Source: JAWLFI01 sp964525165
GTDB lineage: Bacteria; Bacteroidota; Bacteroidia; Chitinophagales; Saprospiraceae
DNA length: 64,000 nucleotides
Reading direction: 5' to 3'
Assembly (NCBI GenBank): GCA_964525165.1
Contig: CAZGGG010000001.1
Location: 124,001-188,000 of the forward strand
The first letter of the stretch is position 1; each line of letters opens with the position of its first letter. Shown in pieces: positions 26,289 through 35,116 of this stretch. A model generated the notes under the pieces. That model was given only the letters and a program-made list of their open reading frames with translations, was not told where the DNA came from and searched no databases. Made by a program: the position numbers and the translations under genes.

Positions 26289-27029
26289 TTATTGATAGAT
26301 CTTGAAATTTCCGAGCCCAAGCTTTTGGAGGAAATGCTGCATGGACACTCTAAGAACCCCTAGGCCATAGATGGTACTTCTTTTCAAATTGATAGAAGAG
26401 GCTTCTTCGAAATACTTAGTGGGACAAGTGACTTCTGCAATCCTATAGTCCTTGTAGATGATTTGAGACAGCATTTCGTTGTCAAACACAAAGTCATTAG
26501 AATTTTTATTAAAGGAGATACCCTCAAGGACGCGTCTGTGGAAAGCCCTGTAACCGGTATGGTACTCTGAGAGCTTGTGATTGACCATTAAGTTTTGGAA
26601 ACCGGTTAAAAAACGATTCGCGATATACTTATAAATGGGCATGCCTCCTTGCAAGGCTCCTTTCCCCAATATACGAGACGCTAAAACCACATCATAAAGG
26701 TCTTCCCCCAAAATATTGACCATAGTGGGAATGAGTTTTGGGGTGTATTGATAGTCAGGGTGGACCATGATAATGATATCGCCCCCACGCTCTAAAGCCT
26801 TGTTGTATAATGACTTCTGGTTGCCGCCGTAGCCTTTGTTATCCTTGTGTTCGACAATATGGTCGATACCGAGTTCTTTAGCCAGCTGAGCAGTTCCATC
26901 CTTACTTGCATCATCACATAAGATGACTTCATCTACCAAGGGGCGCGGAATTTCTTTATAGGTCTTTTGAAGTGTTTTAGCTGCATTATAAGCAGGCATC
27001 ACGACAATCACTTTCTGGCCATTATACAT
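26289..27029 (-). CDS. Family 2 glycosyltransferase (dolichyl-phosphate-mannose-synthase-like)
   Basis: A 246-residue GT-A fold glycosyltransferase without membrane helices. Motifs seen are VIVVMPAYNAAKTL at the N-terminus, EVILCDDASKDGT (nucleotide binding), HKDNKGYGGNQKSLYNKAL and IIIMVHPDYQYTPK in the metal-binding position. YHTGYRAFHRRVLEGI lies further on. It resembles DPM1-type enzymes that load a sugar on a polyprenyl phosphate. The sugar and acceptor are unknown. A -7-like box TACATTTG lies at 27060-27053. Confidence 0.8.
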   Translation of the reverse strand: MYNGQKVIVVMPAYNAAKTLQKTYKEIPRPLVDEVILCDDASKDGTAQLAKELGIDHIVEHKDNKGYGGNQKSLYNKALERGGDIIIMVHPDYQYTPKLIPTMVNILGEDLYDVVLASRILGKGALQGGMPIYKYIANRFLTGFQNLMVNHKLSEYHTGYRAFHRRVLEGISFNKNSNDFVFDNEMLSQIIYKDYRIAEVTCPTKYFEEASSINLKRSTIYGLGVLRVSMQHFLQKLGLGNFKIYQ

Positions 27030-27091
27030 ATCAATCGCATATTTCTAGGCTGCAAATGTAGTAAATGCGGCCTTAATGTCAGTCCGGGCGA

Positions 27092-27487
27092 TTACTCCTC
27101 TTCGTCTGTGAGCAATCCTTTATCCAATAAGAAAGTGAACCATTTGATTACTTTTCTGATATCTCCCAGCATGACTCTTGTTTTGTCGAATTGTGGTAGA
27201 ACATCCTCAAAGTATTCATACAGTACGTCGGCCTCTGCCTTACCCTGGGGCGGAGGATTATCTTCCAATTGGTCCAGCATGTTTTGAAAAACTTTGCTGA
27301 GCGGTTCGGAATCAATCATTGTATAAATGGAGATGGTACCTAAAGGGGTAAATTGATGCCGCATGGCAGAATAGAAGCGTTTTCTTCCATTAGAGAGATC
27401 CTCTAAGACGAGACCAGAGTTTTTATTATTCACCATTCTGAATAAACCGGGTTTTCCGGATATGGATATAATTGGATCTAGATTCAT
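27092..27487 (-). CDS. DUF5606 domain protein
   Basis: A 131-residue soluble protein of the Bacteroidota-specific DUF5606 family: it opens with MNLDPIISISGKPGLFRMV, a beta-rich N-terminal half that looks like a small barrel, and a helical C-terminal half ending in acidic residues. The function is unknown. It lies nine bases after the fused E1 gene on the same strand and may be co-transcribed. Confidence 0.8.
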   Translation of the reverse strand: MNLDPIISISGKPGLFRMVNNKNSGLVLEDLSNGRKRFYSAMRHQFTPLGTISIYTMIDSEPLSKVFQNMLDQLEDNPPPQGKAEADVLYEYFEDVLPQFDKTRVMLGDIRKVIKWFTFLLDKGLLTDEEE

Positions 27488-27496
27488 TTTTGTTGT

Positions 27497-29577
27497 TTAA
27501 TAGTTTAATAAGGTTTCCATTTTATGCGACAGTCGATGGTCGGCCATAAATTGATTTTCCAATACTTTAGAGAATGGTACCGGACTATCCAGACTTGAAC
27601 AACGCATGACTGGGGCATCGAGTTGCTCAAACAATTCCTCTGCAATTCGACCTGCGATATCTCCCCCAATTCCTCCGGTTTGGGTATCCTCATGCAGAAT
27701 GAGCACTCGATGAGTCTTTTGCACCGATTGAGCAATGGTTTCCCAATCTAATGGAATTAAGGTTCTCAGGTCAATAATATCGACGGATGCTTGATGCTGA
27801 TTCGCCCAGGAAAGAGCCCAGTGGACGCCCATTCCATAGGTGATGATCGTAGCCTCTGTACCTTCCTGAATGTGCTGAGCTTTTCCGATAGGAGTATTGT
27901 AATAGCCCGAAGGAACTTCTGCTTTTACAGAACGATACAAGCCTTTATGCTCAAAGAACAATATTGGGTTCGGGTCTTCAAAAGAGCTGATCAGTAAGCC
28001 TTTTGCATCCGTGGGATTGGACGGATATACCACCTTTAATCCCGGAGTATGAGTGAACCAAGCTTCATTGCTTTGGCTATGAAAGGGACCTGCTCCCACA
28101 GTTCCGCCCGTAGGCATTCGGATCACCACATCGGCTTTTTGCCCCCATCTATAGTGAACCTTAGCTAAGTTATTAACGATCTGATTAAAGCCACAGCTTA
28201 CGAAATCTGCAAACTGCATCTCCATCATTGCTTTCATACCCTCCATGCTCAAACCTAAAGCTGCACCTACAATTGCGCTTTCGCAAAGAGGGGTATTGCG
28301 AACTCTTTCTGCACCATATTTTTCTAAAAAGCCATCGGTGATTTTAAAGACGCCTCCATAGTCTGCAATGTCTTGCCCCATAAGGACCAGCTGCTCATGC
28401 TGGTTCATCGCTTCCGATAATCCTTGGGTAAGGGCATCTACGAATCGAATTTCTTCTGTTTCCTCATTGGGTTGGATCTCGAAATGAGCATGAGGGTAGT
28501 AAACATCGGCAAGCTCTTCTTCGGCATTGTTGTTGGGTTCTGTAGCATTAAAACCAAAGGCTACAGCTTCCTCTATTTCTGATTTGAAATCTGCTTTTAT
28601 AAGTGAGATAGCCTCATCGGTGAGTATTCCTTCTTCCATCAGGAAGTTCTGGAAAGTATTTACTGGATCTCTTTTGCCCCAAATATCAAAGAGTTCATCG
28701 GGCACGTATTTTGTGCCGGAGGCTTCCTCATGGCCGCGCATTCTGAAGGTGTCACATTCTATTAAGACCGGTCTAGGGTTTTTGCGCATAGACTCGGCCT
28801 CTTGTTTGATGGTATGATATACTTCTAAAATATTATTTCCATCAATTTGAATTCCTTTTATACCATAGCCTTTAGCACGATCTACTAAGTGCGCGCATCG
28901 ATATTGTTCGTTGGTAGGCGTGGATAGTCCGTAGCCGTTGTGCTCGATTACGAATATCACCGGTAGTTTCCAGACTGCAGCCAGATGTAATCCTTCATGA
29001 AAATCCCCTTCTGNNNNNNNNNNTTGTTTTCAATGATGAAAATGACGGGCAGGTCCCACACTGCAGCTACATTGAGCGCTTCATGGAATTCTCCCTGGCT
29101 TGTCCCTCCTTCGCCGGTAAACGCCAGACTTACTTTTGGCTCTTTTCTGATTTTATGTGCCAGGGCTACTCCATCCGCAAGAGAGAGTTGTGGCCCCAGG
29201 TGACTGATCATGCCAATGATATGGTGCTCTGGGGCGCCGAAATGAAATGAACGATCACGGCCTTTGGTGAATCCTTCAAGTTTTCCCTGCCATTGGGCAA
29301 TCAGTCTTTGCAAAGGCACTTCCCGGGTCGTAAATACGCCCAGGTTGCGATGCATGGTGAATAATTTTTCATCAGGATGCAATGCTGCGGCACAACCCAC
29401 TGAAATAGCTTCTTGTCCAATACCTGAAAACCACTTGCTGATTTGCCCCTGCCGGAGCAATTTCAACATTTTCTCTTCGATCATCCTTGGGAAAAGCAAT
29501 TGCTTGTAAAGGCTGAGAAGCTCTTCATTCGAGCATTCTTTACGATCGAATCTTAAGTCTGATGTAATTGGTTTCAT
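27497..29577 (-). CDS. Fused E1 alpha/beta 2-oxoacid dehydrogenase, interrupted by an assembly gap with divergent flanks
   Basis: E1 decarboxylates a 2-oxoacid with thiamine diphosphate and reductively acylates the E2 lipoyl group. The alpha half begins at ATG 29577 (GIGQEAISVGCAAAL, then HRNLGVFTTRE) and reaches the ThDP motif GEGGTSQGEFHEALN...ENN at the gap. Beyond it the frame gives GDFHEGLHLAAVW, then IEHNGYGLSTPTNEQY, and continues without a stop into a beta subunit (QDIADYGGVFKIT, ERVRNTPLCESAIVGAALG, EHKGLYR). The flanks are two different versions of the same 22 codons. Merged, the protein would be about 665 residues, the usual size of fused Bacteroidota E1. Substrate is probably branched-chain 2-oxoacids or pyruvate. 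Confidence 0.82.
29014..29023. other. Assembly gap (10 N)
   Basis: Run of N in the alpha part of the E1 gene. The sequences on its two sides encode the same protein segment but share only about 68 % of bases (45 of 66, counted by hand). Confidence 0.99.
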
Positions 29578-29594
29578 TCCTCTTTTATATGCGA

Positions 29595-29602
29595 CAAATA
29601 TA
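29595..29602 (-). promoter_or_regulatory. Putative -7 box upstream of the fused E1 gene
   Basis: TATATTTG on the minus strand, 17 bases before the ATG at 29577. No -33 element is evident at normal spacing. Confidence 0.35.
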
Positions 29603-29640
29603 GAATTGTTGCTCCGTCCGCACTAATAAATCTTCTGTTA

Positions 29641-30363
29641 TCATGAGTCATTAAATATCGTTGTGAGGATATCCAGACTGTTGGGTATTCTAAATTGATC
29701 GATGTGTAGTTTGTAAAAGACCATGCTTTGATCGAGCAAATATTGACGGTCCTTTTTTGTGACCTTTTGAGAATTATCTTTTCTTGCCCCTAGTAAGTAA
29801 TAGCGATACGCGTAGTATTGACTTAAATAATTCGGATGTGCAGGAATATTGGAAATAAAAGTGCCTGCCTGCAGATCTAAAAAACTGCCTTCATGGTAGG
29901 AGTCCCAGTCTATACCAAACCCAAGTGATTGAGCAAGACGCAATGTAAACTGAATAGGAAAAAAAGCGAGTCCTTTTTTTAGTTGATCCAACAGGAGTAT
30001 TTGGTTTTTCAATAGATCAAAGTGTTGCTCGTCTATTCCACTTTTCAATAAGGCATTTCTACTGAGTTCTATCGAGAAAAGGAGAATAGATCCTTTTATA
30101 AAGTTAAATGGAATATCTGACAGGCGCAGGGCCGGGTGAACGGACTTCATGCGATGCATATTCCCTCCGGGTTTGAAATAAAGCACTGCTTCAATGACGG
30201 CGCCTACTTGCAAAAGAGCATCCTTTGCCCTTCCGGATTTAGATTGGATTCCCTGCGCTATGATCGTGACTAAGCCGTGCTCTTTTGTGAGCAAGTCTGC
30301 GATCAAGCTGCCTTCACCATATTTAGTCCTTCGTAATACAATGCCCTGGACTTCTAATAGCAT
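29641..30363 (-). CDS. recO: DNA repair protein RecO
   Basis: RecO works with RecR and RecF to load RecA on SSB-coated gaps. The 240-residue product has the N-terminal OB fold (EVQGIVLRRTKYGEGSLIAD, then LVTIIAQGIQSKSG, LLQVGAVIEAVLYFK) and a helical C-terminal domain. The zinc-binding cysteines found in some RecO proteins are absent, as in many Bacteroidota. It is separated by 63 bases from the E1 gene downstream. Confidence 0.9.
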   Translation of the reverse strand: MLLEVQGIVLRRTKYGEGSLIADLLTKEHGLVTIIAQGIQSKSGRAKDALLQVGAVIEAVLYFKPGGNMHRMKSVHPALRLSDIPFNFIKGSILLFSIELSRNALLKSGIDEQHFDLLKNQILLLDQLKKGLAFFPIQFTLRLAQSLGFGIDWDSYHEGSFLDLQAGTFISNIPAHPNYLSQYYAYRYYLLGARKDNSQKVTKKDRQYLLDQSMVFYKLHIDQFRIPNSLDILTTIFNDS

Positions 30364-30566
30364 TTACCCGTACTTGTTAAAATTGTTAACATTTTCAGAA
30401 TAAAATTTCATCGATGATATGTATACGGTTGTCGAACCAAACAATCGTTTATCGATAATTTTTCTACACTGAACGAATATACTTAGTCTGCTGTAACAAA
30501 AAGAACGAATCTTACGTCATACAAGCAAACAAAGCAACCATTTTTAAGCAACCAAAAATTTTAACC

Positions 30567-31328
30567 ATGAGAAAATTAATGTCATTTACATTTGCCCTTT
30601 TAATAGGGACCGGTTTATTTGCCGGAACAGAACCTACTACTGTTTCTGCAGAATTATTAACGAAAGCAGTCTGGACTACAGATAATGCGTCGACTGAGTC
30701 AACGATTTATTATGATTTTCAAGAATCCAGTATCGTCGATATCATTACGCAGAAAAAAGATGGTAGTCTGGTATGGAACACCTCTTTCTGGTCCATTACG
30801 GAGAAGAATGGTGTGAGTTACCTAACCATCGAACCCAAGAAAGGAAGTGCTGCGCTGCAATTTCAAGTATCTGCGTCCGGGGAAGGTGTTCTTTTATCAA
30901 ATGAAGATCTTTCTGCCATGCTTTCCACTGTCAATCCTGTAGCCTTTGATGTGGTTAAAAGTGATGTACTCGGTTCCTGGAAGTCCCCTTTCTATGACCT
31001 GAAGACCGGTGCAGAAGTAACTACAGATACCAAAATCAGAAACATGTGGAAGTTAGGTTTTCAATTCAATGAAGACGGAACCTTTGTACGATACACGCAG
31101 AAAGGGAAAACTGCTGAGCATGAGGTAGGAGTATGGAATTTGTCTAACGATGGACAATTTATCAAGCTACATTTTGCTAAGGATGGCAATATTGAGAACA
31201 TTCACAAGAAGGAAATCCTTAATATCAAAGACTTTAAAAGAGATTTTATGGTAGTAAAGCCAGAAGCGAACCACAAAAAGGATCGTTCTGAAATTGAAAT
31301 CGTAAATCTCAATAAGAAATCAGCGTAA
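30567..31328 (+). CDS. Exported protein of unknown function
   Basis: A 253-residue protein with a cleavable signal peptide (MRKLMSFTFALLIGTGLFAG). The mature part is beta-rich. Two WxxS/W-type stretches (VWNTSFWSITEKNG and LGSWKSPFYDLKTG) and a later FQFNEDGTFVRYTQKGK...VGVWNLSNDGQFI resemble lipocalin-like or DUF4923-type repeats in Bacteroidota, but I cannot assign a family. The C-terminal 40 residues are rich in Lys. A long A-rich leader precedes the ATG, and a terminator follows, so it is a single-gene unit. Confidence 0.7.
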   Translation: MRKLMSFTFALLIGTGLFAGTEPTTVSAELLTKAVWTTDNASTESTIYYDFQESSIVDIITQKKDGSLVWNTSFWSITEKNGVSYLTIEPKKGSAALQFQVSASGEGVLLSNEDLSAMLSTVNPVAFDVVKSDVLGSWKSPFYDLKTGAEVTTDTKIRNMWKLGFQFNEDGTFVRYTQKGKTAEHEVGVWNLSNDGQFIKLHFAKDGNIENIHKKEILNIKDFKRDFMVVKPEANHKKDRSEIEIVNLNKKSA

Positions 31329-31354
31329 ACAAGTTTCTTCATATTGGTTGATTT

Positions 31355-31397
31355 GCAGAATAGGCCACCCTAAAGAGGGCAGGCCTTTCTGCTTTTT
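31355..31397 (+). terminator. Terminator after the exported-protein gene
   Basis: GCAGAATAGGCCACCCT, loop AAAG, AGGGCAGGCCTTTCTGC, then six T's. A long, slightly bulged stem. Confidence 0.85.
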
Positions 31398-31412
31398 TAC
31401 TACTTTGTATAT

Positions 31413-32183
31413 ATGGAACAATTGACGATAGCACTTTTTCAATATGATATTCGATGGGAGTCTAAGGAAGAGAACTTTCGGATCATTGAGCGCTGGATGG
31501 CGGATGTAGGTCGCAGTGTCGATCTTGTCGTACTGCCAGAAATGTTTTCAACAGGATTTACCATGAATCCTGCCCCATTTGCTGAGTCTCGATCCGGAGT
31601 CAGTTCTGAAAGATTGTTGAAACTTTCTCAACAGTATCAGACTGCCTTTTGCGGAAGTATGATAATTTCTGAAATGGGTACATTTAAAAATGCCTTGTTT
31701 CTGATTGAAGAAGGCTCCTCTACTTTATGGTATGATAAGCGGCATTTATTCTCTTATGGGGGCGAATCGAAAGCTTATACTCCCGGGGAGGAGCGTTTAA
31801 CGTTTTCATTTCGAGGGTGGAAAATAGTACCCTTTATTTGTTATGATCTCCGTTTTCCGGTTTGGTTGCGAAATGATGATCAGGCTGATTTGTACATAGG
31901 TGTTGCGAACTGGCCGAATACGAGGGTAGAGGCGTGGAGACAGTTGTTGAAAGCAAGAGCTATAGAAAACCAATCTTATGTGATAGGTGTGAACAGAGTA
32001 GGCGAGGAGCCGGGTGGTTTGTTGTACACCGGCTACAGTGCGGCGATTGATTTTAGTGGGGAAACGATAGAGGAAATGAAGGGTGAAGAATGGCGTCTAG
32101 TCTCTCTTTCCAAAGCTAAACAAGATCAATTCCGAGATGATCTTCCCTTTCTTAAAGATCGAGATATATTTGAGCTAAAATGA
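31413..32183 (+). CDS. Nitrilase-family amidase, omega-amidase (YafV)-like
   Basis: The 256-residue protein has the complete nitrilase catalytic triad: Glu43 (LPEMFSTGF), Lys109 (WYDKRHLFSYGGES) and Cys143 (FICYDLRFPVW). Length and the GESKAYTPGEER stretch match the YafV/Nit2 omega-amidase group, which hydrolyses 2-oxoglutaramate and 2-oxosuccinamate left by glutamine and asparagine transaminases. No N-terminal signal, so cytoplasmic. It is the first gene of a group going towards the NlpC/P60, adk and obgE genes but is separated from them by a hairpin. Confidence 0.88.
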   Translation: MEQLTIALFQYDIRWESKEENFRIIERWMADVGRSVDLVVLPEMFSTGFTMNPAPFAESRSGVSSERLLKLSQQYQTAFCGSMIISEMGTFKNALFLIEEGSSTLWYDKRHLFSYGGESKAYTPGEERLTFSFRGWKIVPFICYDLRFPVWLRNDDQADLYIGVANWPNTRVEAWRQLLKARAIENQSYVIGVNRVGEEPGGLLYTGYSAAIDFSGETIEEMKGEEWRLVSLSKAKQDQFRDDLPFLKDRDIFELK

Positions 32184-32187
32184 AAGA

Positions 32188-32213
32188 AGCACTGTCGTGC
32201 AGTGCTCCTTTCC
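32188..32213 (+). terminator. Probable terminator after the omega-amidase gene
   Basis: AGCACTG, loop TCGTG, CAGTGCT, followed by CCTTTCC. The stem is perfect but the T-tract is weak. Confidence 0.5.
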
Positions 32214-32378
32214 GGTTTCCTAAACCTAAAAAACTGAATCGTTTCTTTTGAATCGTACATTAGAAAGAGCGGATAGGAGGTGAAAACGATGCCTGACTAA
32301 GTGTTAAAAATTTGAAAAAATATATATTAAGATTTATTGTTAATTGTATATATTTGTTAATCATATAAATGCAAGTTT

Positions 32379-32864
32379 GTGAAGCCGCAATTTATTTATA
32401 TTCTTTTGTTGGGAGTGTTGTTTGCTTCTTGCGGGGTGAAATCCAGCAGAGCTCTCCATACTCCCCTATCATCAAACATATCCGCTCAAAGAGCTAAGAT
32501 CGTACAAGTCGCTCGGGCTAAAGTAGGAGCCAAATACAAGATGGGTGCTACAGGCCCTAAAAAGTTTGATTGTTCAGGCTTTACTCAATATGTATTCCGG
32601 GAAGCGGGTGTTTCTATACCCCGCACTGCAAAGGCACAATCTCAATTGGGAAAAGAAGTTCGCTTGAATAAAGTGAAAGAAGGCGATTTGGTTGTTTTTA
32701 AGAAGGGCCGCAAAGTACAGCATGTAGGAATTTGTGTAGAAAAAGATCAGGGTCAAATATGGGTCATTCATGCGACTAGCTCTAGAGGTGTTATTTTAGA
32801 AAATGTCACAGCTTCCTCATACTGGAGAAGCCGGCTAAGGTCAGGACGGGCAGTAGTCCGCTGA
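32379..32864 (+). CDS. NlpC/P60 cysteine peptidase lipoprotein
   Basis: A 161-residue envelope peptidase. Start is GTG 32379, which puts a lipoprotein leader (IYILLLGVLFASC, Cys18) at the N-terminus; the ATG ten bases upstream is in another frame. The NlpC/P60 domain carries the triad Cys65 (KFDCSGFTQYV), His115 (KVQHVGICV) and His131 (WVIHATSSRGV). Such enzymes cut peptide stems in peptidoglycan, usually gamma-D-Glu to diamino acid bonds. A -7-like box TATATTTG lies at 32349-32356, giving a short leader. adk follows 37 bases later. Confidence 0.88.
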   Translation: MKPQFIYILLLGVLFASCGVKSSRALHTPLSSNISAQRAKIVQVARAKVGAKYKMGATGPKKFDCSGFTQYVFREAGVSIPRTAKAQSQLGKEVRLNKVKEGDLVVFKKGRKVQHVGICVEKDQGQIWVIHATSSRGVILENVTASSYWRSRLRSGRAVVR

Positions 32865-32901
32865 TTTTCTTATTTTCGCATTCCCAAATAAAAAGGCCGT
32901 T

Positions 32902-33474
32902 ATGACAAATTTGATATTATTTGGTCCTCCGGGATCAGGAAAAGGTACACAAGCTCAATCTTTGGTAGATAAGTATAAGTTACTTCATATTTCAACCGGT
33001 GATCTTTTTCGCTATGAATTGGGTAACGATACGGACTTGGGCAAATTGGCAAAGTCCTACATGAATAAAGGGCAATTAGTGCCGGATGAGGTCACTGTGA
33101 AAATGCTCCGAAGAAAGGTGGAAAGTGAGCCGGATGTAGATGGTTATATATTTGATGGTTTCCCCAGAACCATTGCTCAAGCAGAAGCTTTGGATGATCT
33201 TTTAGAAGATTTGAATACTGAAATATCTGCTTTGGTTGCCTTGGAAGTACAGGAGCAGGAAATCATTGATCGCTTGCTTTTACGAGGACAGTCCAGTGGA
33301 AGGGCAGATGATCAGAATGAAGCGGTCATTAAGGAAAGAATTGAGGTGTATCGTAATGAGACCAAGCCGGTTTATGAATATTACGATGCAAATGATAGGG
33401 CTTACACAGTGGATGGTATGGGAAGTGTAGATGAAATTTTCCAACGTTTGTGCATTGTGATCGATAGCCTATAA
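32902..33474 (+). CDS. adk: Adenylate kinase (short form)
   Basis: Adk equilibrates ATP, ADP and AMP. The 190-residue protein has the P-loop GPPGSGKGT (residues 7-15), the AMP site HISTGDLFRYE, GYIFDGFPRT and LLLRGQSSGRADD. The LID domain is short and has no zinc-binding cysteines, so this is a short-type adenylate kinase as in other Bacteroidota. obgE follows 12 bases downstream, indicating an operon. Confidence 0.95.
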   Translation: MTNLILFGPPGSGKGTQAQSLVDKYKLLHISTGDLFRYELGNDTDLGKLAKSYMNKGQLVPDEVTVKMLRRKVESEPDVDGYIFDGFPRTIAQAEALDDLLEDLNTEISALVALEVQEQEIIDRLLLRGQSSGRADDQNEAVIKERIEVYRNETKPVYEYYDANDRAYTVDGMGSVDEIFQRLCIVIDSL

Positions 33475-33486
33475 AAGAGGCTGATA

Positions 33487-34494
33487 ATGTCAGGACAGAA
33501 TTTCGTTGACTACGTTAAAATTTGCTGCAGAAGTGGAAAAGGAGGAGCCGGATCGGCTCATTTGAGGAGAGAAAAGTATGTCCCGAAAGGAGGTCCGGAT
33601 GGGGGTGATGGCGGCCGCGGGGGCGATATTATTGTTGTGGGCAATGAGCAGATGTGGACCCTGTTGCATTTGAAATATCGCAAACATGTGATTGCCGGTG
33701 GTGGAGAGCCTGGTGGCAGTTCTATGAAGTCGGGTAAAAGTGGAGAAGATCAAGTGCTGGAGGTGCCATTGGGAACCGTAGCCAAAGATGCTGAGACAGG
33801 TGAGCTGCTTTTTGAAGTGACCAGGCACGGCCAGAAAGAAATTTTACTTCGCGGAGGTCGGGGAGGCCTGGGAAATGTGCATTTCAAATCGTCTACGAAT
33901 CAGACGCCCCGATATGCTCAGCCGGGAGAGCCGGGCAAGGAGGAATGGAAAATTTTAGAATTAAAAATTCTGGCAGATGTGGGATTGGTAGGATTTCCCA
34001 ATGCCGGAAAATCGACTTTGTTGTCTGTTATTTCCGCTGCTAAACCCAAAATTGCTAATTATCCCTTCACTACGCTGGTTCCCAATTTGGGTATGATTCC
34101 TTATCGAGAAGGGAAGTCATTTGTGATGGCGGACATCCCGGGTATCATTGAAGATGCGCACATTGGAAAAGGGTTAGGCCACCGTTTTTTAAGACATATT
34201 GAGCGGAATGCTGCACTTTTATTCATGATTCCTTGTGATACAGACGATATAAGCGAGGAATACCGAATTCTATTGCGCGAGTTGGAGTTGTATAACCCGG
34301 AACTGATTGATAAACCTCGGCTTCTGGCAATTACGAAATCAGATATGTTAGACGCAGAACTCATGGACGAGATGAGGGATGATTTGCCGGAAGGCATAGA
34401 GACGATATTTATCTCTTCAGTCGCACAAATGAATCTATCTGAGTTAAAAGATAAACTTTGGGAAATCTTGAATACTTCCTTTGAGGAAGAGTAG
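33487..34494 (+). CDS. obgE: GTPase Obg/CgtA
   Basis: ObgE is a ribosome-associated GTPase for late 50S assembly and stress control. The 335-residue protein has the glycine-rich Obg domain (1-158; KGGPDGGDGGRGGDIIVVG, LRGGRGGLGNVHF) and the G domain with G1 GFPNAGKSTL, switch region YPFTTLVPNLG, G3 DIPGIIEDA and G4 TKSD. No C-terminal OCT domain is present. Its stop is one base from the stop of the convergent gene at 34496. Confidence 0.95.
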   Translation: MSGQNFVDYVKICCRSGKGGAGSAHLRREKYVPKGGPDGGDGGRGGDIIVVGNEQMWTLLHLKYRKHVIAGGGEPGGSSMKSGKSGEDQVLEVPLGTVAKDAETGELLFEVTRHGQKEILLRGGRGGLGNVHFKSSTNQTPRYAQPGEPGKEEWKILELKILADVGLVGFPNAGKSTLLSVISAAKPKIANYPFTTLVPNLGMIPYREGKSFVMADIPGIIEDAHIGKGLGHRFLRHIERNAALLFMIPCDTDDISEEYRILLRELELYNPELIDKPRLLAITKSDMLDAELMDEMRDDLPEGIETIFISSVAQMNLSELKDKLWEILNTSFEEE

Positions 34495-34495
34495 A

Positions 34496-35074
34496 CTAAG
34501 CAGATTCAGTTAGGAGAAAAATCAACTGTCCAAAGTCCTCTGGCTCGTCATATAATGCATCCTGATACGAATTTACCTGACACTTTATGTAAAAGGGCTT
34601 GTTTTCTACTTCCTTGTATACCAGCTCAATGTTGCCAAATCTTTGATTGCCCGGACTGAGTTGTCGTTTAGAGGGCTTCAGGTAGTGACGAAATAAAATC
34701 AATTGTTGCTTGTTTTTAGGGGTATATCTGATGTCAGACATGGAACTGATATAGGCTTCTTTTTGCAAGAGGGTTCGCCAATAGAGCAGCAAGGCTTCAC
34801 ATTTTTGGGTGTTCCAGGCTTTATGTTGTACGTCGAGGATAAAGCCATGGTTATGACTTCCGGACATAAAGTCTATCGAAGGATGCTGTGTGGATTGTGC
34901 TTTATAGGAGATAAAGGCATCCCTCAGGTCACTTAAAACCCGATTCAATGCTTCGGAATACTGCCAATCTTTAAGGTATTGTCTCAATGAGTCATTGATC
35001 GGATAATCCACTCTTTTATCAACAACTGGCTGAGCGGTACGTTGACCATTCAGCCAGTCCAAAAACTTTTTCAT
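34496..35074 (-). CDS. Protein of unknown function
   Basis: A 192-residue soluble protein without signal peptide or membrane segment. It has a helical N-terminal half (LRQYLKDWQYSEALNRVLSD) and a beta-rich C-terminal half (KQQLILFRHYLKP, IELVYKEVENKPFYIKC, EDFGQLIFLLTE). Base composition and codon use look like the neighbours. I recognise no family. It ends one base from the obgE stop on the other strand and lies 42 bases upstream of nothing on its own strand; the SDR gene is divergently spaced beyond it. Confidence 0.7.
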   Translation of the reverse strand: MKKFLDWLNGQRTAQPVVDKRVDYPINDSLRQYLKDWQYSEALNRVLSDLRDAFISYKAQSTQHPSIDFMSGSHNHGFILDVQHKAWNTQKCEALLLYWRTLLQKEAYISSMSDIRYTPKNKQQLILFRHYLKPSKRQLSPGNQRFGNIELVYKEVENKPFYIKCQVNSYQDALYDEPEDFGQLIFLLTESA

Positions 35075-35116
35075 TTCATCATTTTAGAGCATAACTCTTA
35101 AAGGGTGGAGATTGTT

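Noticed and set aside
30364..30566. Small RNA or repeat upstream of the exported-protein gene (AAGCAACC-type direct repeats)
   Set aside because: The A-rich repeats are short and irregular, and look like an ordinary AT-rich Bacteroidota leader.
32361..32400. ATG at 32369 as start of the NlpC/P60 gene
   Set aside because: It is in another frame. Only GTG 32379 gives a lipoprotein leader.
34384..34396. TTGCCGGAAGGCA in obgE and a similar sequence in the WecA-like gene as copies of the hairpin motif
   Set aside because: They differ from the motif in the loop (GGAA) and encode the common protein string LPEG, so chance is a sufficient explanation.
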